DNA of 64,000 nt from NCBI GenBank assembly GCA_951640165.1, contig OX621265.1, forward strand, positions 16,319,001 through 16,383,000, written 5' to 3'. The stretch comes from Pseudoips prasinana (taxonomy: Eukaryota > Arthropoda > Insecta > Lepidoptera > Nolidae). A program made the position numbers and the translations under genes. A model generated the notes under the pieces. It searched no databases and was not told the DNA's origin. It was given only the letters and a program-made list of their open reading frames with translations. Positions 21,166-32,203 of this stretch are shown here, in pieces (the first letter of the stretch is position 1; each line of letters begins with the position of its first letter).

Positions 21166-21642
21166 GTACCAGAAAAAACTAACGAAAACCCTAGTCACAT
21201 ACTGAATCTGATCGCGCTAAAGTTGGCTGTCACCCTCGACGAGCGGGACGTCGTCCATGTTGAGCGCATAGGTTCAGTACGCCGTAACCGGGTCGACGAT
21301 CACAATAGCACGGAACCAGCACGCCCACGGAGCATTGCCGTGCGACTGAACCGCCGGGTTACGCGCAACCAGCTGATTAAGGCGGCCCGAGTAAGGCGGG
21401 GCCTAACAACAACTGACCTTAGCCTAACTGACCAGCCACAAAGAATTCATATAAATGAACACCTTACACGTATAAATGGAGCGCTTTTTTATAAAGCCAG
21501 AGAAGCCGGGAGACTACACAAATACAAATATGTGTGGACAAAAGAAGGCCGCATCTTTGTAAGAAAAGAAGATGGGGCTAAAGTCCTACGTATACGCTCA
21601 GAAGCAGATATACAAACAATTTTTGGGATCGGAACTGTTTAG
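21166..21642 (+). CDS. LINE B ORF1 protein, C-terminal part
   Basis: An open frame from the truncation point to TAG 21640-21642. It encodes a basic nucleic-acid-binding-like segment (HILNLIALKLAVTLDERDVV, RSIAVRLNRRVTRNQLIKAA, HINEHLTRINGALFYKAREA, YKYVWTKEGRIFVRKEDGAK). The layout parallels the C-terminal half of LINE D ORF1 (IVVSFLNRYVKEDFV, VFVNDHLSPDSKKLLNKTR, HVWVKHGKIHVRKQDGS), the region related to the baculovirus FP25K protein family. The N-terminal PHD-like and coiled-coil parts are missing because of 5' truncation. Confidence 0.82.
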   Translation, partial: VPEKTNENPSHILNLIALKLAVTLDERDVVHVERIGSVRRNRVDDHNSTEPARPRSIAVRLNRRVTRNQLIKAARVRRGLTTTDLSLTDQPQRIHINEHLTRINGALFYKAREAGRLHKYKYVWTKEGRIFVRKEDGAKVLRIRSEADIQTIFGIGTV

Positions 21643-21653
21643 CTTATAATCCA

Positions 21654-22148
21654 ATGTCCCTCGTATGTCACTGTAATTATGTTATATCTTTCTGTTCCAT
21701 GGTGTTTTTTTACTTTGTTATTTTATCTAATCATAGTTTATTTTGTATTTCTAACTGGCTCTTGTATGTTTTGTCGGATGTCGAGCGGCTGCTCGCTGGT
21801 GCTGGTTTTTATTTAAACCTCTTTATTCCTGCTTACAAAGCCATTATTTTTATTATTATTATTATTTTTATATGTGAAGGAAAATATTTGTACCCGTTTG
21901 TAAGCATATTTCGTGTGCAAAGGAGAGTAAGTTTTGGTACAAATAAGGTGGTACATGAGGGATTATATATTTTGGTAACGGTGCACATTAAGATAAACTT
22001 AACTGGATTCTATTTATTATGTAAGCGATATAGTGACTTTATAAATACAAGTTCAATATGTATATATAACAATAATTACGTTATTCAATCACTTTTGTTA
22101 TTTCTCATATATATTTATATAATTTTAAATTATTATTATGACCAGTAA
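21654..22148 (+). CDS. Inter-ORF frame of LINE B (164 codons, unknown)
   Basis: An ATG-initiated open frame starting 11 nt after the ORF1 stop and ending 11 nt inside ORF2 (its TAA 22146-22148 overlaps ATG 22138). The product would be very hydrophobic (runs such as AIIFIIIIIFIC and SLLLFLIYIYIILN), largely a consequence of T-richness. I recognise no family. LINE D has a frame of similar length, in the same relative frame and with the same 11-nt overlap. It may be a real small membrane protein, a device for reaching the ORF2 start by termination-reinitiation, or a compositional accident. Confidence 0.35.
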   Translation: MSLVCHCNYVISFCSMVFFYFVILSNHSLFCISNWLLYVLSDVERLLAGAGFYLNLFIPAYKAIIFIIIIIFICEGKYLYPFVSIFRVQRRVSFGTNKVVHEGLYILVTVHIKINLTGFYLLCKRYSDFINTSSICIYNNNYVIQSLLLFLIYIYIILNYYYDQ

Positions 22149-25030
22149 ATACTTAAAAATTGGGTTACTGAACGCTGGCTCATTAGGTACCAATCATGAC
22201 GAGTTTATGGCGGCAATGGAGCGTCATGGAGTTAATATTATGGCCATTAATGAAACTTGGCTAAGATCGGGACAAGAAGCTAAAGCTCCTGCCGTTCCTG
22301 GCTATCGCTTGAGGCATATTCCGCGGCCACCGTGCTCTAGTGCTACAAGGGGAGGCGGTGTCGGATTTTACATAAAAAAAGGTACAAAGATACGCTCTCA
22401 CCCTCACCCTGTAGTGTCCCAACAGGAGACTGTTGAACAAATGTGGTTAGTCCTCAGTATAAATGGAATCAAGATTTCAGTTGGTACGGCGTACAGACCA
22501 CCGCGGCAGGATGTCGACATGTTTTTTAACGCCCTTACCTGCTCTATTAACTCTTTGTCCGCCTGTCAATATACAATATTATTAGGGGACTTTAACATTA
22601 ATTACCTCAACCAGACTGACAGTAAAACAAACATTCTGGCTATGTTTTTACGTAGTCTTAATTTAAAACAATATGTTACAACAGCGACACACTTTACGGA
22701 CCACAGCCAAACCTTGATTGACTTGGTTTGTTCTGATGCTAAGGTAAAAGATGTTGAGGTTCATCCGATTTGCGCACTTGGAGGACACGTATGCACTCAT
22801 AACAGTCATTTTGCCTTTTCTAAAATCCTCGATGGTACACAAAACCATAACTTGTAGAAGTTTGCGGAACATCCAATTGGATGATCTTAACTATGATTTG
22901 GACTCTATCAACTGGAGCGTTCCTGTCCCGTCTCAAAACGTTGACGATATGGTAGCTTATCTTAGTGTACATCTGACAGCTATATTTGATAAACATGCTC
23001 CCCTGAAGACGTATAAGCTAAAGCAGAGATCATATCCCTGGATTACTAATAACATAAAATTTATGATGGATTTACGTGATCAGGCCCATGCACAATACCT
23101 AAAAAACAAATCTGAGTCTAAAAAAAAATACTACAAAGACCTGAAATACCTAGTGATCGAGGCCTTGTACCAAGAAAAAACAGTGTTTTATAGACAAAAT
23201 ATAAATAGTAAAATAAAGTCCCCGAAAGCTCTGTGGAAAAATTTAAAATCTACATTGCTACCTCCTAAAAATACTGCAGACCTACCCTCACATTTAAACG
23301 ACCCTAACGCAATTAACTTACATTTCATCGACATACCCCAAAACACAAGACTTACACTATCAGATCTTACATATTTTGAATTTAACAGGTTTCACAACAA
23401 AACATTTTCACTAAAATCGGTTGAACAATCTGATATAGCTAAGGTCCTAATCAACTTAAAATCGAATGCTGAGGGATTTGATCGGATCACACGGGACATG
23501 TTTATGTTAAGCCTCCCTCAAACACTTGACCTACTGACAGCTATAATCAACTCATCCATAGACACGTCAACTTTTCCACATCTGTGGAAAGTAGCCATTG
23601 TACGACCCATTCCAAAAAATTCTAACCCGGTGGAAATTAAAGACTTGAGACCGATAAGTATATTACCCTTCTTATCTAAAGTACTGGAAAAGGTTGTAAA
23701 CACGCAGTTAACTAAGTATATAGAAGACAGCAAAATCCTGCCTGAGACCCAGTCCGGATTTAGAAAGGATCATAGTACTGTAACAGCTCTACTAGATGTG
23801 ACAGACAACATATTAACAGCGCAAGATGACGGCATGTGCACTCTGCTAGTACTTTTAGATTTCTCTAGGGCCTTTGATTCCATTGATTTAACCTTACTGC
23901 TTTCCAAGATGGCGTTTTACGGATTTGATTCAAATACGGTTCAGTGGTTTTGCAGCTACCTCACACACCGCTCTCAGTATGTAGAGATTCGAAACTCAAA
24001 TGGCCTAACGTCTACGTCAAATATGGTTGCACTAGATAAAGGCGTTCCCCAAGGGTCAATTTTAGCACCGTCTCTGTTCAATTTATACAGTGCAGATATA
24101 ACTAAGGCTATAAAACATTGCAGGCACCATGTATACGCTGATGATCTCCAAATTTATATCTCATTTAAGCCAGAGGAATCCGCGGTTGCAATAGAAGCCA
24201 TTAATAAAGATCTAGAAAGTATAGTGAAGTGGTCCAACCGTAATTCTCTCAATCTGAACCCCAATAAGACTAAATACATAATCTTCGGTTCTAATGGTCA
24301 TCTAGACAAACTGCAAAGAGCCACGATCTCCCCTATTAACATCACCATACTGGGAGAAAATATAGAGCGTGTATATGAGGCACGTAACCTAGGCCTACAC
24401 ATGGATCAACATTTAAGATTTGAAAATCATATAGTTAACTGTGTGCAAAATTGCTTCTACCGATTGAAGATCCTTTACAAATTGCGCCCACATTCATGTG
24501 AACAGTTAAGAATACTACTTGTAGATTCTATAATCCTATCCAAACTTAATTACGCAGACTCTATATTTGGTCCCAGGCTTCTATCGCGAACCGAGAAATT
24601 GATACAAAGGGTCCAAAATGCATGTGCACGCTTTTGCTTTGACATCCCGCCAAGAACCCACGTAACTCCATATTTGAACGAACACTTCATTCTAAAAATG
24701 AAGTTACGGCGTAAATCGCACCTGGCCTGCCTCCTTTTTGGAGTTATTAAGCAAAAGCATCCATCATACCTATATGATAAAATAAATTGGACAAATAGCC
24801 ACCGAGAGCGAGATAACAGACGATGTGCGCAGCAAATAGCCATCCCCTCTCATAAAACTGCATCCTTTCGCGGCAGTTTTCGATACGCGGCCTCTAAATG
24901 CTGGAACAACATTCCACCGCCCATCAGAGATCTCCGAAATATACAAAGTTTTAGGCAAAAAATTAAAGAATTTCTTTTATTCAACCAAATTAAATTCGAA
25001 TCAGTAAATATAAATCTATCTATAATTTAA
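22138..25030 (+). pseudogene. LINE B ORF2 (endonuclease-RT), one frameshift
   Basis: The N-terminal apurinic-type endonuclease is open from 22138 to about 22790 (IGLLNAGSLG, MAINETWLRSG, GGGVGFYIKKGT, YRPPRQDVD, LLGDFNINYL, TLIDLVCSD, HPICALGG). A small insertion near 22785-22795 (extra bases around CACGTATGCACTC) moves the reading +1 into a second frame that stays open for over 740 codons. That frame contains RT fingers (VAIVRPIPKNSNPVEIKDLR), motif A (LLDFSRAFDSIDLTLL), motif B ([17 protein letters not shown]), the YADD box near 24133, a thumb, and a C-terminus ending at 25030. Apart from this indel it looks intact, implying recent activity. Confidence 0.9.
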
Positions 25031-25460
25031 TTTAATTAAAATTTGTTATTTAATGTCCTTTTCGTAAATATGTTATATATATACATATATATATATATAT
25101 ATTATTATAATTATCACTATTTTTTATATTTATTTTCTATCCTTTTTTACTGGGTTACATAATTATTTATCGTACACAAACACCAATTCATGTCATAGTA
25201 ACATAATATATCACATACCACCGTCCGTGAGTGCCTCATAGGGTTGCCAACTGAAAACCAGTGCTAGGTGCACCTCACCTAGCTTTTGCTGAGATGGTGA
25301 CCTTTCGACGGAACATACAGGAGCTATTGTACTTTCTTTATTTTGTTGTTTATTTTTTTGATATTTATTATTTTTTGTGTTTGTATTATGCTATACCTTG
25401 TAATTACTCATTTCTTGTGTGTTCGTGTTGAATAAATGTATTTCTATTCTATTCTATTCT

Positions 25461-25897
25461 AACTGGAAAAACCATATTGAAGAAATCTGTAAAAAAGTTA
25501 ATAGTTTCGTATACGTCCTAAATAGATTAAGAACAATAACAAACAACCACACTGTATTAATGGCATATCATGGACATGTTGGTTCCGTATTGCGATATGG
25601 TCTGATTCTATGGGGAAATTCCACAGATTTCTAACGGGCATTTTTGTCTCAAAAGAGATGTATAAGTGTTATGGCTAACATTCCTCCATGGGAATCATGT
25701 AAACTATATTTTAGGAAACTATGTATCTTACCACTGCCAAGTATGTACATTTTTGAAATTTGCGTATTTGTTAAAACGAACCTTAAACTATTTCAAAAAG
25801 CGAAGGATATATACCCTCGAAATACAAGACGGGGGGAACGGCTAGTCTTAGATATTCTACCAACAACTACCCTATTTAATAAAAACTGTTTCGCAAT
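25461..25897 (+). pseudogene. LINE A, segment 2 (RT thumb to C-terminus)
   Basis: NWKNHIEEICKKVNSFVYVL, HVGSVLRYGLILWGNST, a frame break, then QKRCISVMANIPPWESCKLY and DILPTTTLFNKNCFAI up to the LTR element's boundary. It resumes at 34502. Confidence 0.85.
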
Positions 25898-26710
25898 TGT
25901 AACTGTTTTAATTTTAAATAATAAAAAACCACCATATGGTACACATTAATTTATTTTTAGAAATTAAAGCAAAATAACTCTTAATTTATACTTATTAAGA
26001 ACCAAAAGAAAATAGTGGGAGGTTTGTTGATCCGCTCGGCTGGTTTAAGGGTTTTACATAAAAAAAAGTTAGAGAAAAAAAAAACTTAGGTTAGGTGACG
26101 ACCACTGCCCAGCCGGCCGTATCAGGTCACCCCGCAGAACACCAGGGCCAGTGACAGCCAGGGCTGTTCACCCTTATAGTACACCCGTACTGTACACCTC
26201 CTGGTCGGAGGCAACAGCTAGCTTCGATCCTGTCCGATCGATAGCCAGACCCAAGCACAGCACACCAGCTCAACAGCACAGCACACCCAGCTCACAAACA
26301 CTTAATAGTTAACGCCTCCAGGTGGATGGACACACGAGGAGCACCGGGGGGACACACAACAAACACCAGAGCGCCACGTTCCACGAGGAACTAGGTACAC
26401 CTCGTAACGACAACGGAAAACACCTCAACACCGCCACAACCACTTTTAACCGCAAAATAAAAGACACGACTTTGTCCAGACACCGCTCAGAGAAAAAAAA
26501 GAACGTCAAAATGGCCACATCATGCCAGACAGCCTTTCCGCCTCCGTTCACACGATAAAAACATACTAAACTTACTAAATTTAATATTTTAAGATTCCTA
26601 TTTAAAATGCAACCTAGCTAGTCTAAAAAATTGCGGATGGAAGGAATTGAAATGAAATAGAAATTAGTAATTAATAATTTTGAATAAGTATGTGAAATAA
26701 GTATGTTAAA

Positions 26711-26809
26711 TTTAGTGCTTTGTTCAAGAAATTTATAGGGATCTAAATTCTTAGTATGGGTAATATTAAGAATTTAGATCCCTATAAATTTCTTGAACAA
26801 AGCACTAAA
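26711..26809. repeat. 43-bp perfect fold-back at LINE C 5' end
   Basis: 26711-26753 is the exact reverse complement of 26767-26809, with a 13-nt loop (26754-26766). It begins TTTAGTGCTTTGTTCAAGAA. Confidence 0.95.
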
Positions 26810-28414
26810 AGAGTTCAAAATGACATGGTTATTGCGCCTGTTACTCCAAATGAGATAGTGAAAATAGTTAATGGTATGGAGAATAAGAAATCATGTGGCT
26901 ATGACGACATTCCAATAGCAGTTATTAAAGACAATTTAGATATATTAGCAGAACCTTTGACTGATTTTTACAATAAATGCATTGCAGAAGGTATCTTTCC
27001 GGATCAGTTAAAAATAGCAAAAATTATCCCAATCCACAAAAAGGGCTCTAAAACAGATCCAAAAAACTATAGACCTATCTCTTTGCTTCCTGTTCTTTCC
27101 AAGATTCTTGAAAAGGTTGTTAAGAGTAGACTTTTACTTCATCTGAATTTAAACAAAGTTTTGCACTTGAGACAATTTGGATACCAAAAAAATGTCGGAA
27201 CAGGGGACGCTATATATACATTGGTTGAAGATATTATTAGCAAATTGAATAGGAAAAAGAGGGTAGCTGGCATTTTTCTTGATTTGAGCTCAGCCTTTGA
27301 TACAATTGACCACAATTTACTCATTGCAAAATTGGAACATTATGGTGTGAGAGGCAAAACTTTACAACTTTTCTCGTCATATTTAAGGAACAGGAAAATG
27401 TATGTGGAAATTAGTCATATGCAAGCGAATAGTAGTAGCAATTGCAATAAATCTTCGTTGCAGGATATAGTGGCGGGGGTACCCCAAGGATCGATTTTGG
27501 GGCCTATTTTGTTTATATTATTTACAAATGATTTAATTAATTACATTAATTCAATATTTCCCGATACACAGCTGACAGTTTTTGCAGATGACACTAATGC
27601 AATAGTTGAAGCCAATGACATACAGGAGCTTTCCGCTAAGGTTAACGCGGTGTTGAAAGTTTTTAATTCTTGGTTTGAAAGTAACAAGCTCATAATTAAC
27701 ACAGACAAAACCAAAATAATATTATTTAGGACAACTGCTCGTAATAAAGAAAATATGACGATCGCACTTAATGAATTTAAAATTGACATAGTTAATGAGG
27801 TAAAGTTTCTAGGGGTATACATTGACAAATATTTAAATTGGAAAAGGGAATTGCAAGCCATTGATGCGTATATTTCCTCAGCGTGTTATGTCTTACGCAG
27901 TCTTAGGGATGAAATAGACATAAAACACCTTAAAATGGTATACTATGCTCTAATAGAATCAAGGTTGAGATATAGTGTTCAGTTCTGGGGGAATAGTTTT
28001 AAATATAATTGTCAGAGAGCCTTTGTACTCCAAAAGAGAGCCATACGAACCATGGTCCGGATTTCACAAGTAGAGAGCTGTCGGCCACACTTTAAAAATT
28101 TAAATATTCTTACTGTGCCCAGCCTCTATATTTTGGTACTGTTGCTGAATTTTAAGAAATTCCTGCATACCTATGAAACGGATGAGGAGAGACAGTTGAG
28201 AGAAAGTACGCGCAGGAAAGATTTTAAAAACAAAATAGAACCAAAGCTCAATATTGTTCAACATAGTCCTCAATATCAAGCAGCTCGGATTTTTAACAGG
28301 TTGCCACTGGACATAAAAACCATAATTTACAAGAGCTCATTTAAGTCGACACTCAAGGCGTTCCTATTGGAGAAATGTCTGTACTCGCTAGATGATGACA
28401 TATCCACGCTTTAA
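26767..28414 (+). CDS. LINE C ORF2 (RT), 5'-truncated but open
   Basis: The open frame is 552 codons from an ATG at 26756, but that ATG lies in the fold-back loop, so native coding starts at about 26767. RT fingers (IAKIIPIHKKGSKTDPKNYR), LRQFGYQKNVGTGDAIY, motif A (GIFLDLSSAFDTIDHNLL), motif B ([20 protein letters not shown]), FADDTNAIV (catalytic FADD), a thumb (VKFLGVYIDKYLNWK) and a C-terminus (IFNRLPLDIKTI, SFKSTLKAFLLEKCLYSLDD) are all present without interruption. Endonuclease and ORF1 are missing. The absence of stops makes it the youngest layer of the nest. Confidence 0.93.
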
Positions 28415-29069
28415 ATTTGATTTTGGTAATTGTGTAATAAAAAATATGAAATGGTTTGTAATGTAATCGAATTCTTAATTGTATTGAATATTTAAATTGT
28501 ATTGGGAAAATGATTGTATTGGGAAAATTATTGTATAATGAATGTATTAGTTTTATAATTTTAATGAATGTGATTTTATTTATTTATTTATTTAGATTAA
28601 GAGTTCAAACACAATGTAATTGTTCATGAATAAATTGAATTGAATTGAATTAGGAAATCGATTAAGTATGGAATGCACTACACTAGATGTCGCTGATATG
28701 AGCTGTCATCATGGATGTTTTCATAGCAATGTTTACCATAACAAAGTGAATGAATTTAATGATATCTAAATAAGTAATACAAAAACAAGTGCCAGTTGAA
28801 TGTGAATATGTATAACGTAAAGATAAGAGGTTGGTTATATATTGTTCGTCACCAATATCATACGGAAATACAAGGAAATTGGTTAACCGGCGTTTTAAAG
28901 GTAAACAAAATGTATTATTAAAAAAAAGTGTTACAGTACCCCGTCACTCGCCAGAATTTTTGGAGGTAACGACAAAAATTCCTGCTGGACCCCCAGCAAG
29001 AATGTTATCTATCTGAGACACGGGTCACTACAATACAAAACTACCGTACCACGACAGACTTAGCAAGAC

Positions 29070-30579
29070 CTAATCCAAACATTTGATGTCCTTCACATGA
29101 CATTCACTTCGTTTACCATTTTCATCCTGCAATAAATAAACCAATTTGGAAAACTTTTGAACCACTGTACATTTCTCAAACCGAGGTGCTAATTTATAGG
29201 TAAAACGCTTAGCTGCATCACTGCGAACATGCGTACGACGCCAAACTATATCATTTTCCTCAAACGTGGCATCCCTCCTGCGTCGATTACAGTACCCGGA
29301 GTCTCGTGAATGGGACTTCCTCAATTCAGTATCCACCCTCTGAAACAATTCTTTCAACTCGCCTAACTTATCGACGTAGTCAGCCCGGGATCCAAGAACT
29401 ATTTCATCTAAATCTTCACTTTCCCCATACACGTTTCCATCAACAACAGCCTCTCGACCATGTACCAGCAAAAAAAGGAGTAAAAGTAGTAGTGTCATTA
29501 ACAGCAGTGTTAACAGCAAATTGAATTTCACACAAATGAGAATCCCAGTTGCGCTGATCATTACCAACAAGGGCAGCTATCGCTGTTACAATAGTACGGT
29601 TATACCGTTCTACAGTATTAACTTGAGGGCAATAAACAGGTGTATAATGTATTTGAGGTATCTTATACTTTTCAAATAAAGCTTTCACGTCACGACCTAT
29701 AAACTGGGGCCCATTATCAACGATAACAGTTTGTGGAACTCCATGGATTAAAAAGACATGATCTTCCAAACGCTGAGCAACCACTTTACTAGTTGCACGC
29801 CTGAGAGGAAACACCAACACGTATTTGGAGAAACAGCACACTACCACGAGTAAATACTCATTCTGCTGTCGAGACCTGGGCAGTGGGCCAACTAAATCAA
29901 TGCTGATACACTGGAAGGGTCTACGACAAACCTTAGGATTTCCAAACAATCCCGGCGTGGTTTGCGTAGGATGTTTGAAGGCTTTACACGTCGAACATTT
30001 CGACACATAACCTTCGACATCCTTATACATTTCCGGCTAATAATATCGAAGGCGCAATCTTTTATACGTCTTCTCTATGCCTAAATGGGCACCTAAAGGA
30101 GAGTCATGGCTTTCCAAAATAAGCCGTTGCCTATCATCTAAAGGAACCACCTCTTTCCAATCAAAGTCACTAGTCAACGATGACTTACTCTTGGTATAAC
30201 GGTAGAGCTTCCCTTCTATTATTTGATAGTTCGGAGAGGTTTGGGGCCTATTGAGATATCGAAGGAAGAGGTTATGGTACCAGGGATCTTTTCCAGGAGT
30301 ATCAACGACAGATACCGGCACAGAACGGGATAAAGAGTCAGGTATCAGATGCTCTTTGCTACGCCGATGCTCAATAATAAAATTGTAGGGCGAAAGCCTA
30401 CAACCCCAGCGTTCCAAACGGCCAGTAGGGTTACGTAAGTTAAGGAACCATTTCAAACTGGCATGATCGGTAATTATTTTAAAGGGTTTATGACCTTCGA
30501 GGTATGGTCTAAAATGCTTCACTACTTGTACGACCGCTAGTGCCTCCCTTTCGTGGCCGAGTAATTTCGCTCTGGTCAA
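29070..30579 (-). pseudogene. Gypsy pol, RNase H and integrase part
   Basis: The 30579-30037 frame has the RNase H second half (HEREALAVVQVVKHFRPYLE, FKIITDHASLKWFL) and the first part of the integrase zinc finger (HDSPLGAHLGIEKTYKRLRL), ending in a TAG where the family has Trp. The 30030-29440 frame has CSTCKAF (second half of the zinc finger) and the integrase core with its three acidic residues (SIDLVGPLP, VIVDNGPQFIG, VNTVERYNRT). A one-base change in the T-run at 29470-29476 then shifts reading into the frame that ends at 29070 and carries the C-terminal region (FEENDIVWRRTHV, YKLAPRFEKCTVV). The catalytic residues survive but the reading does not. Confidence 0.92.
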
Positions 30580-32110
30580 TTCAATGAACGACTATAATAC
30601 GCGATAGGATGTTCTTCACCCTCGAATATTTGGGTTAACATGCCTCCAATCCCAACATCCGAAGCGCCAGCATGTACGATAAACGGAAGAGAAAAATCCG
30701 GACAAGCCAACACGGGAGCGGACGTCAAAGCACTCTTTAACTGCAGAAATGCGTACTCCGCTTCCGGAGACCAAACAAAAGGTGGCCGGTTTTTCCGGGT
30801 AGAAGTTAAAGCATTTAAGGGTGCAGCAATAGTACTAAAACCTCGAAAAAAACGCCTATAGTAAGATGCTGTCCCTAGAAATCGTTTAACATCCTTGGAA
30901 CAGGTAGGAAGCGGAAAATCTGTAATAGCTTTTACCTTCTCAGGATCAGTTCTCAACCCTAATTCGTCCACTACATATCCTAGATATTTCAACTGTTTTC
31001 GAAACAGACAACACTTAGACAAACTAACGGTAAGGTTGGCAGAACGCAAACGATCAAATACTCTCTTTAGAAGATCAATATGCTGCTCGAAAGTCTCGCT
31101 AATTATCACAATATCATCTAAATAAATAAAAACACGTCCACCAAACTCAGGACCAAACAGTTTATCCATCAGTCGCTGCTGCGTAGCCGGGGCCGAGGTC
31201 AAACCAAAACACATAACCTTAAATTGGTAAAGTCCGCGCGAAGGCACGGTAAACGCAGTTTTCTCTCTGGAAGACGAGGTAAGAGGAATCTGCCAAAACG
31301 CAGATTTCAAATCAATTGAAGAAAGGAAACGCGAGTCCCGAAGTTGATCTAAAATATTATTAATGTAGGGAAGACGATAGGCATCATGCTTGGTAACCTC
31401 ATTAAGTTTCCGGCTATCCAAACAGAAACGCAACTCACCATTAGCCTTGGTAGCCATAGTAATAGGGTTATTCCATGGACTGCAACTTGGCTCAACAACA
31501 TCAAGCTCAATCATTTCGTCGAGTTGCCGATTCAACTCCCGAAGTTTATCAGGTGACATAATATAGTACCGCTGCTTGATAGGGGCAGCATCCCCAGTTT
31601 CTATATGGTGAGATATCAGATGAGTCTTACCTAAACCTTTCTTCTCCGCTGATATATCTTCAAACAATTTACACACATCACCCGCTAATCTCTTCTGCTC
31701 TTCAGTTAAAGCATCGAAAGGGTGTATACGATTTACTTGGGATACGACAGCCTCAGCTGGGTTACGAAAAACTATTAAGTCTTTTCGTTTAGTTAAACGC
31801 AAAACGTCGGGCGCAACTTGAAACGCCTCCCAAAAATTTATCCCCAACAATAAGGATGAAGATATTCCAGGAATAACAAAAAACTTCACCACACGTAAAA
31901 TATTATTAACTACAACAGGTAGAAACATGTACCCCGTGACAGGAGAAGTAGAACCATTGGCCGTAATCACCGAATCTATGGAATTTGATTCATGTAAATC
32001 AGCGAGGTGAGTAAAATACCCAACAATAATTTAAATCTCTGATCCGGAATCCAACAATCCAGAATAAGGCACACCACCTATTTCCACATTCAAGTAAGGA
32101 CGAGTATCCT
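30576..32110 (-). pseudogene. Gypsy pol, protease and reverse transcriptase part
   Basis: Protease is recognised by LLDSGSEI (about 32060-32034), followed at once by a stop (32031-32033). RT is open from about 31970 to 30576: HHIETGDAAPIKQRYYIMSP, CSPWNNPITMATKANGELRF, FLSSIDLKSAFWQIPL, FKVMCFGLTSAPATQQRLMD, VFIYLDDIVIIS (catalytic YLDD), LKYLGYVVDELG, KRFLGTASYYRRF. The RNase H start reads VHAGASDVGIGG, where the family has an Asp (DAS), so its first catalytic acid is lost. It ends SRSLN followed by TGA, and a one-base deletion near 30555 puts the rest of RNase H in another frame. Confidence 0.93.
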
Positions 32111-32203
32111 GACAGTTTGAACGGACCATCGCTACATTCGGGTTTTTATTCCCGACACACACACAATCATCATCATGCGTTGTCTTCAAACGACGGCCCA
32201 AAC

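Larger units (their letters stand above)
21166..25460 (+). mobile_element. LINE B, 5'-truncated, inserted in LINE A
   Basis: A jockey-type non-LTR retrotransposon starting inside ORF1, with an inter-ORF frame, ORF2, a 3' untranslated region with a TATATA run (25076-25100), and a terminal TTCTATTCTATTCTATTCT array (25440-25460). LINE A sequence lies immediately outside both ends. Confidence 0.88.
26702..28654 (+). mobile_element. LINE C inserted in the LTR
   Basis: A 5'-truncated jockey-type LINE whose tail is TTGAATTGAATTGAATTAGG. The uninterrupted LTR at 34220 shows the empty site (GTGAAATAAG / AAATCGATTA). The first 43 bases of the insert (26711-26753) are an inverted copy of its own 5' end. 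Confidence 0.92.
25898..28935 (-). repeat. 3' LTR of the gypsy element, split by LINE C
   Basis: LTR sequence occupies 25898-26701 and 28655-28935, about 1.08 kb when LINE C is set aside. Against the other LTR it carries about 32 extra bases near 26143-26175 and lacks GTTATAGAA near 25972. Confidence 0.92.

Noticed and set aside
26756..26766. ATG 26756 as a native LINE start codon
   Set aside because: It lies in the loop of the 43-bp fold-back created at insertion, so it is not an ancestral start.
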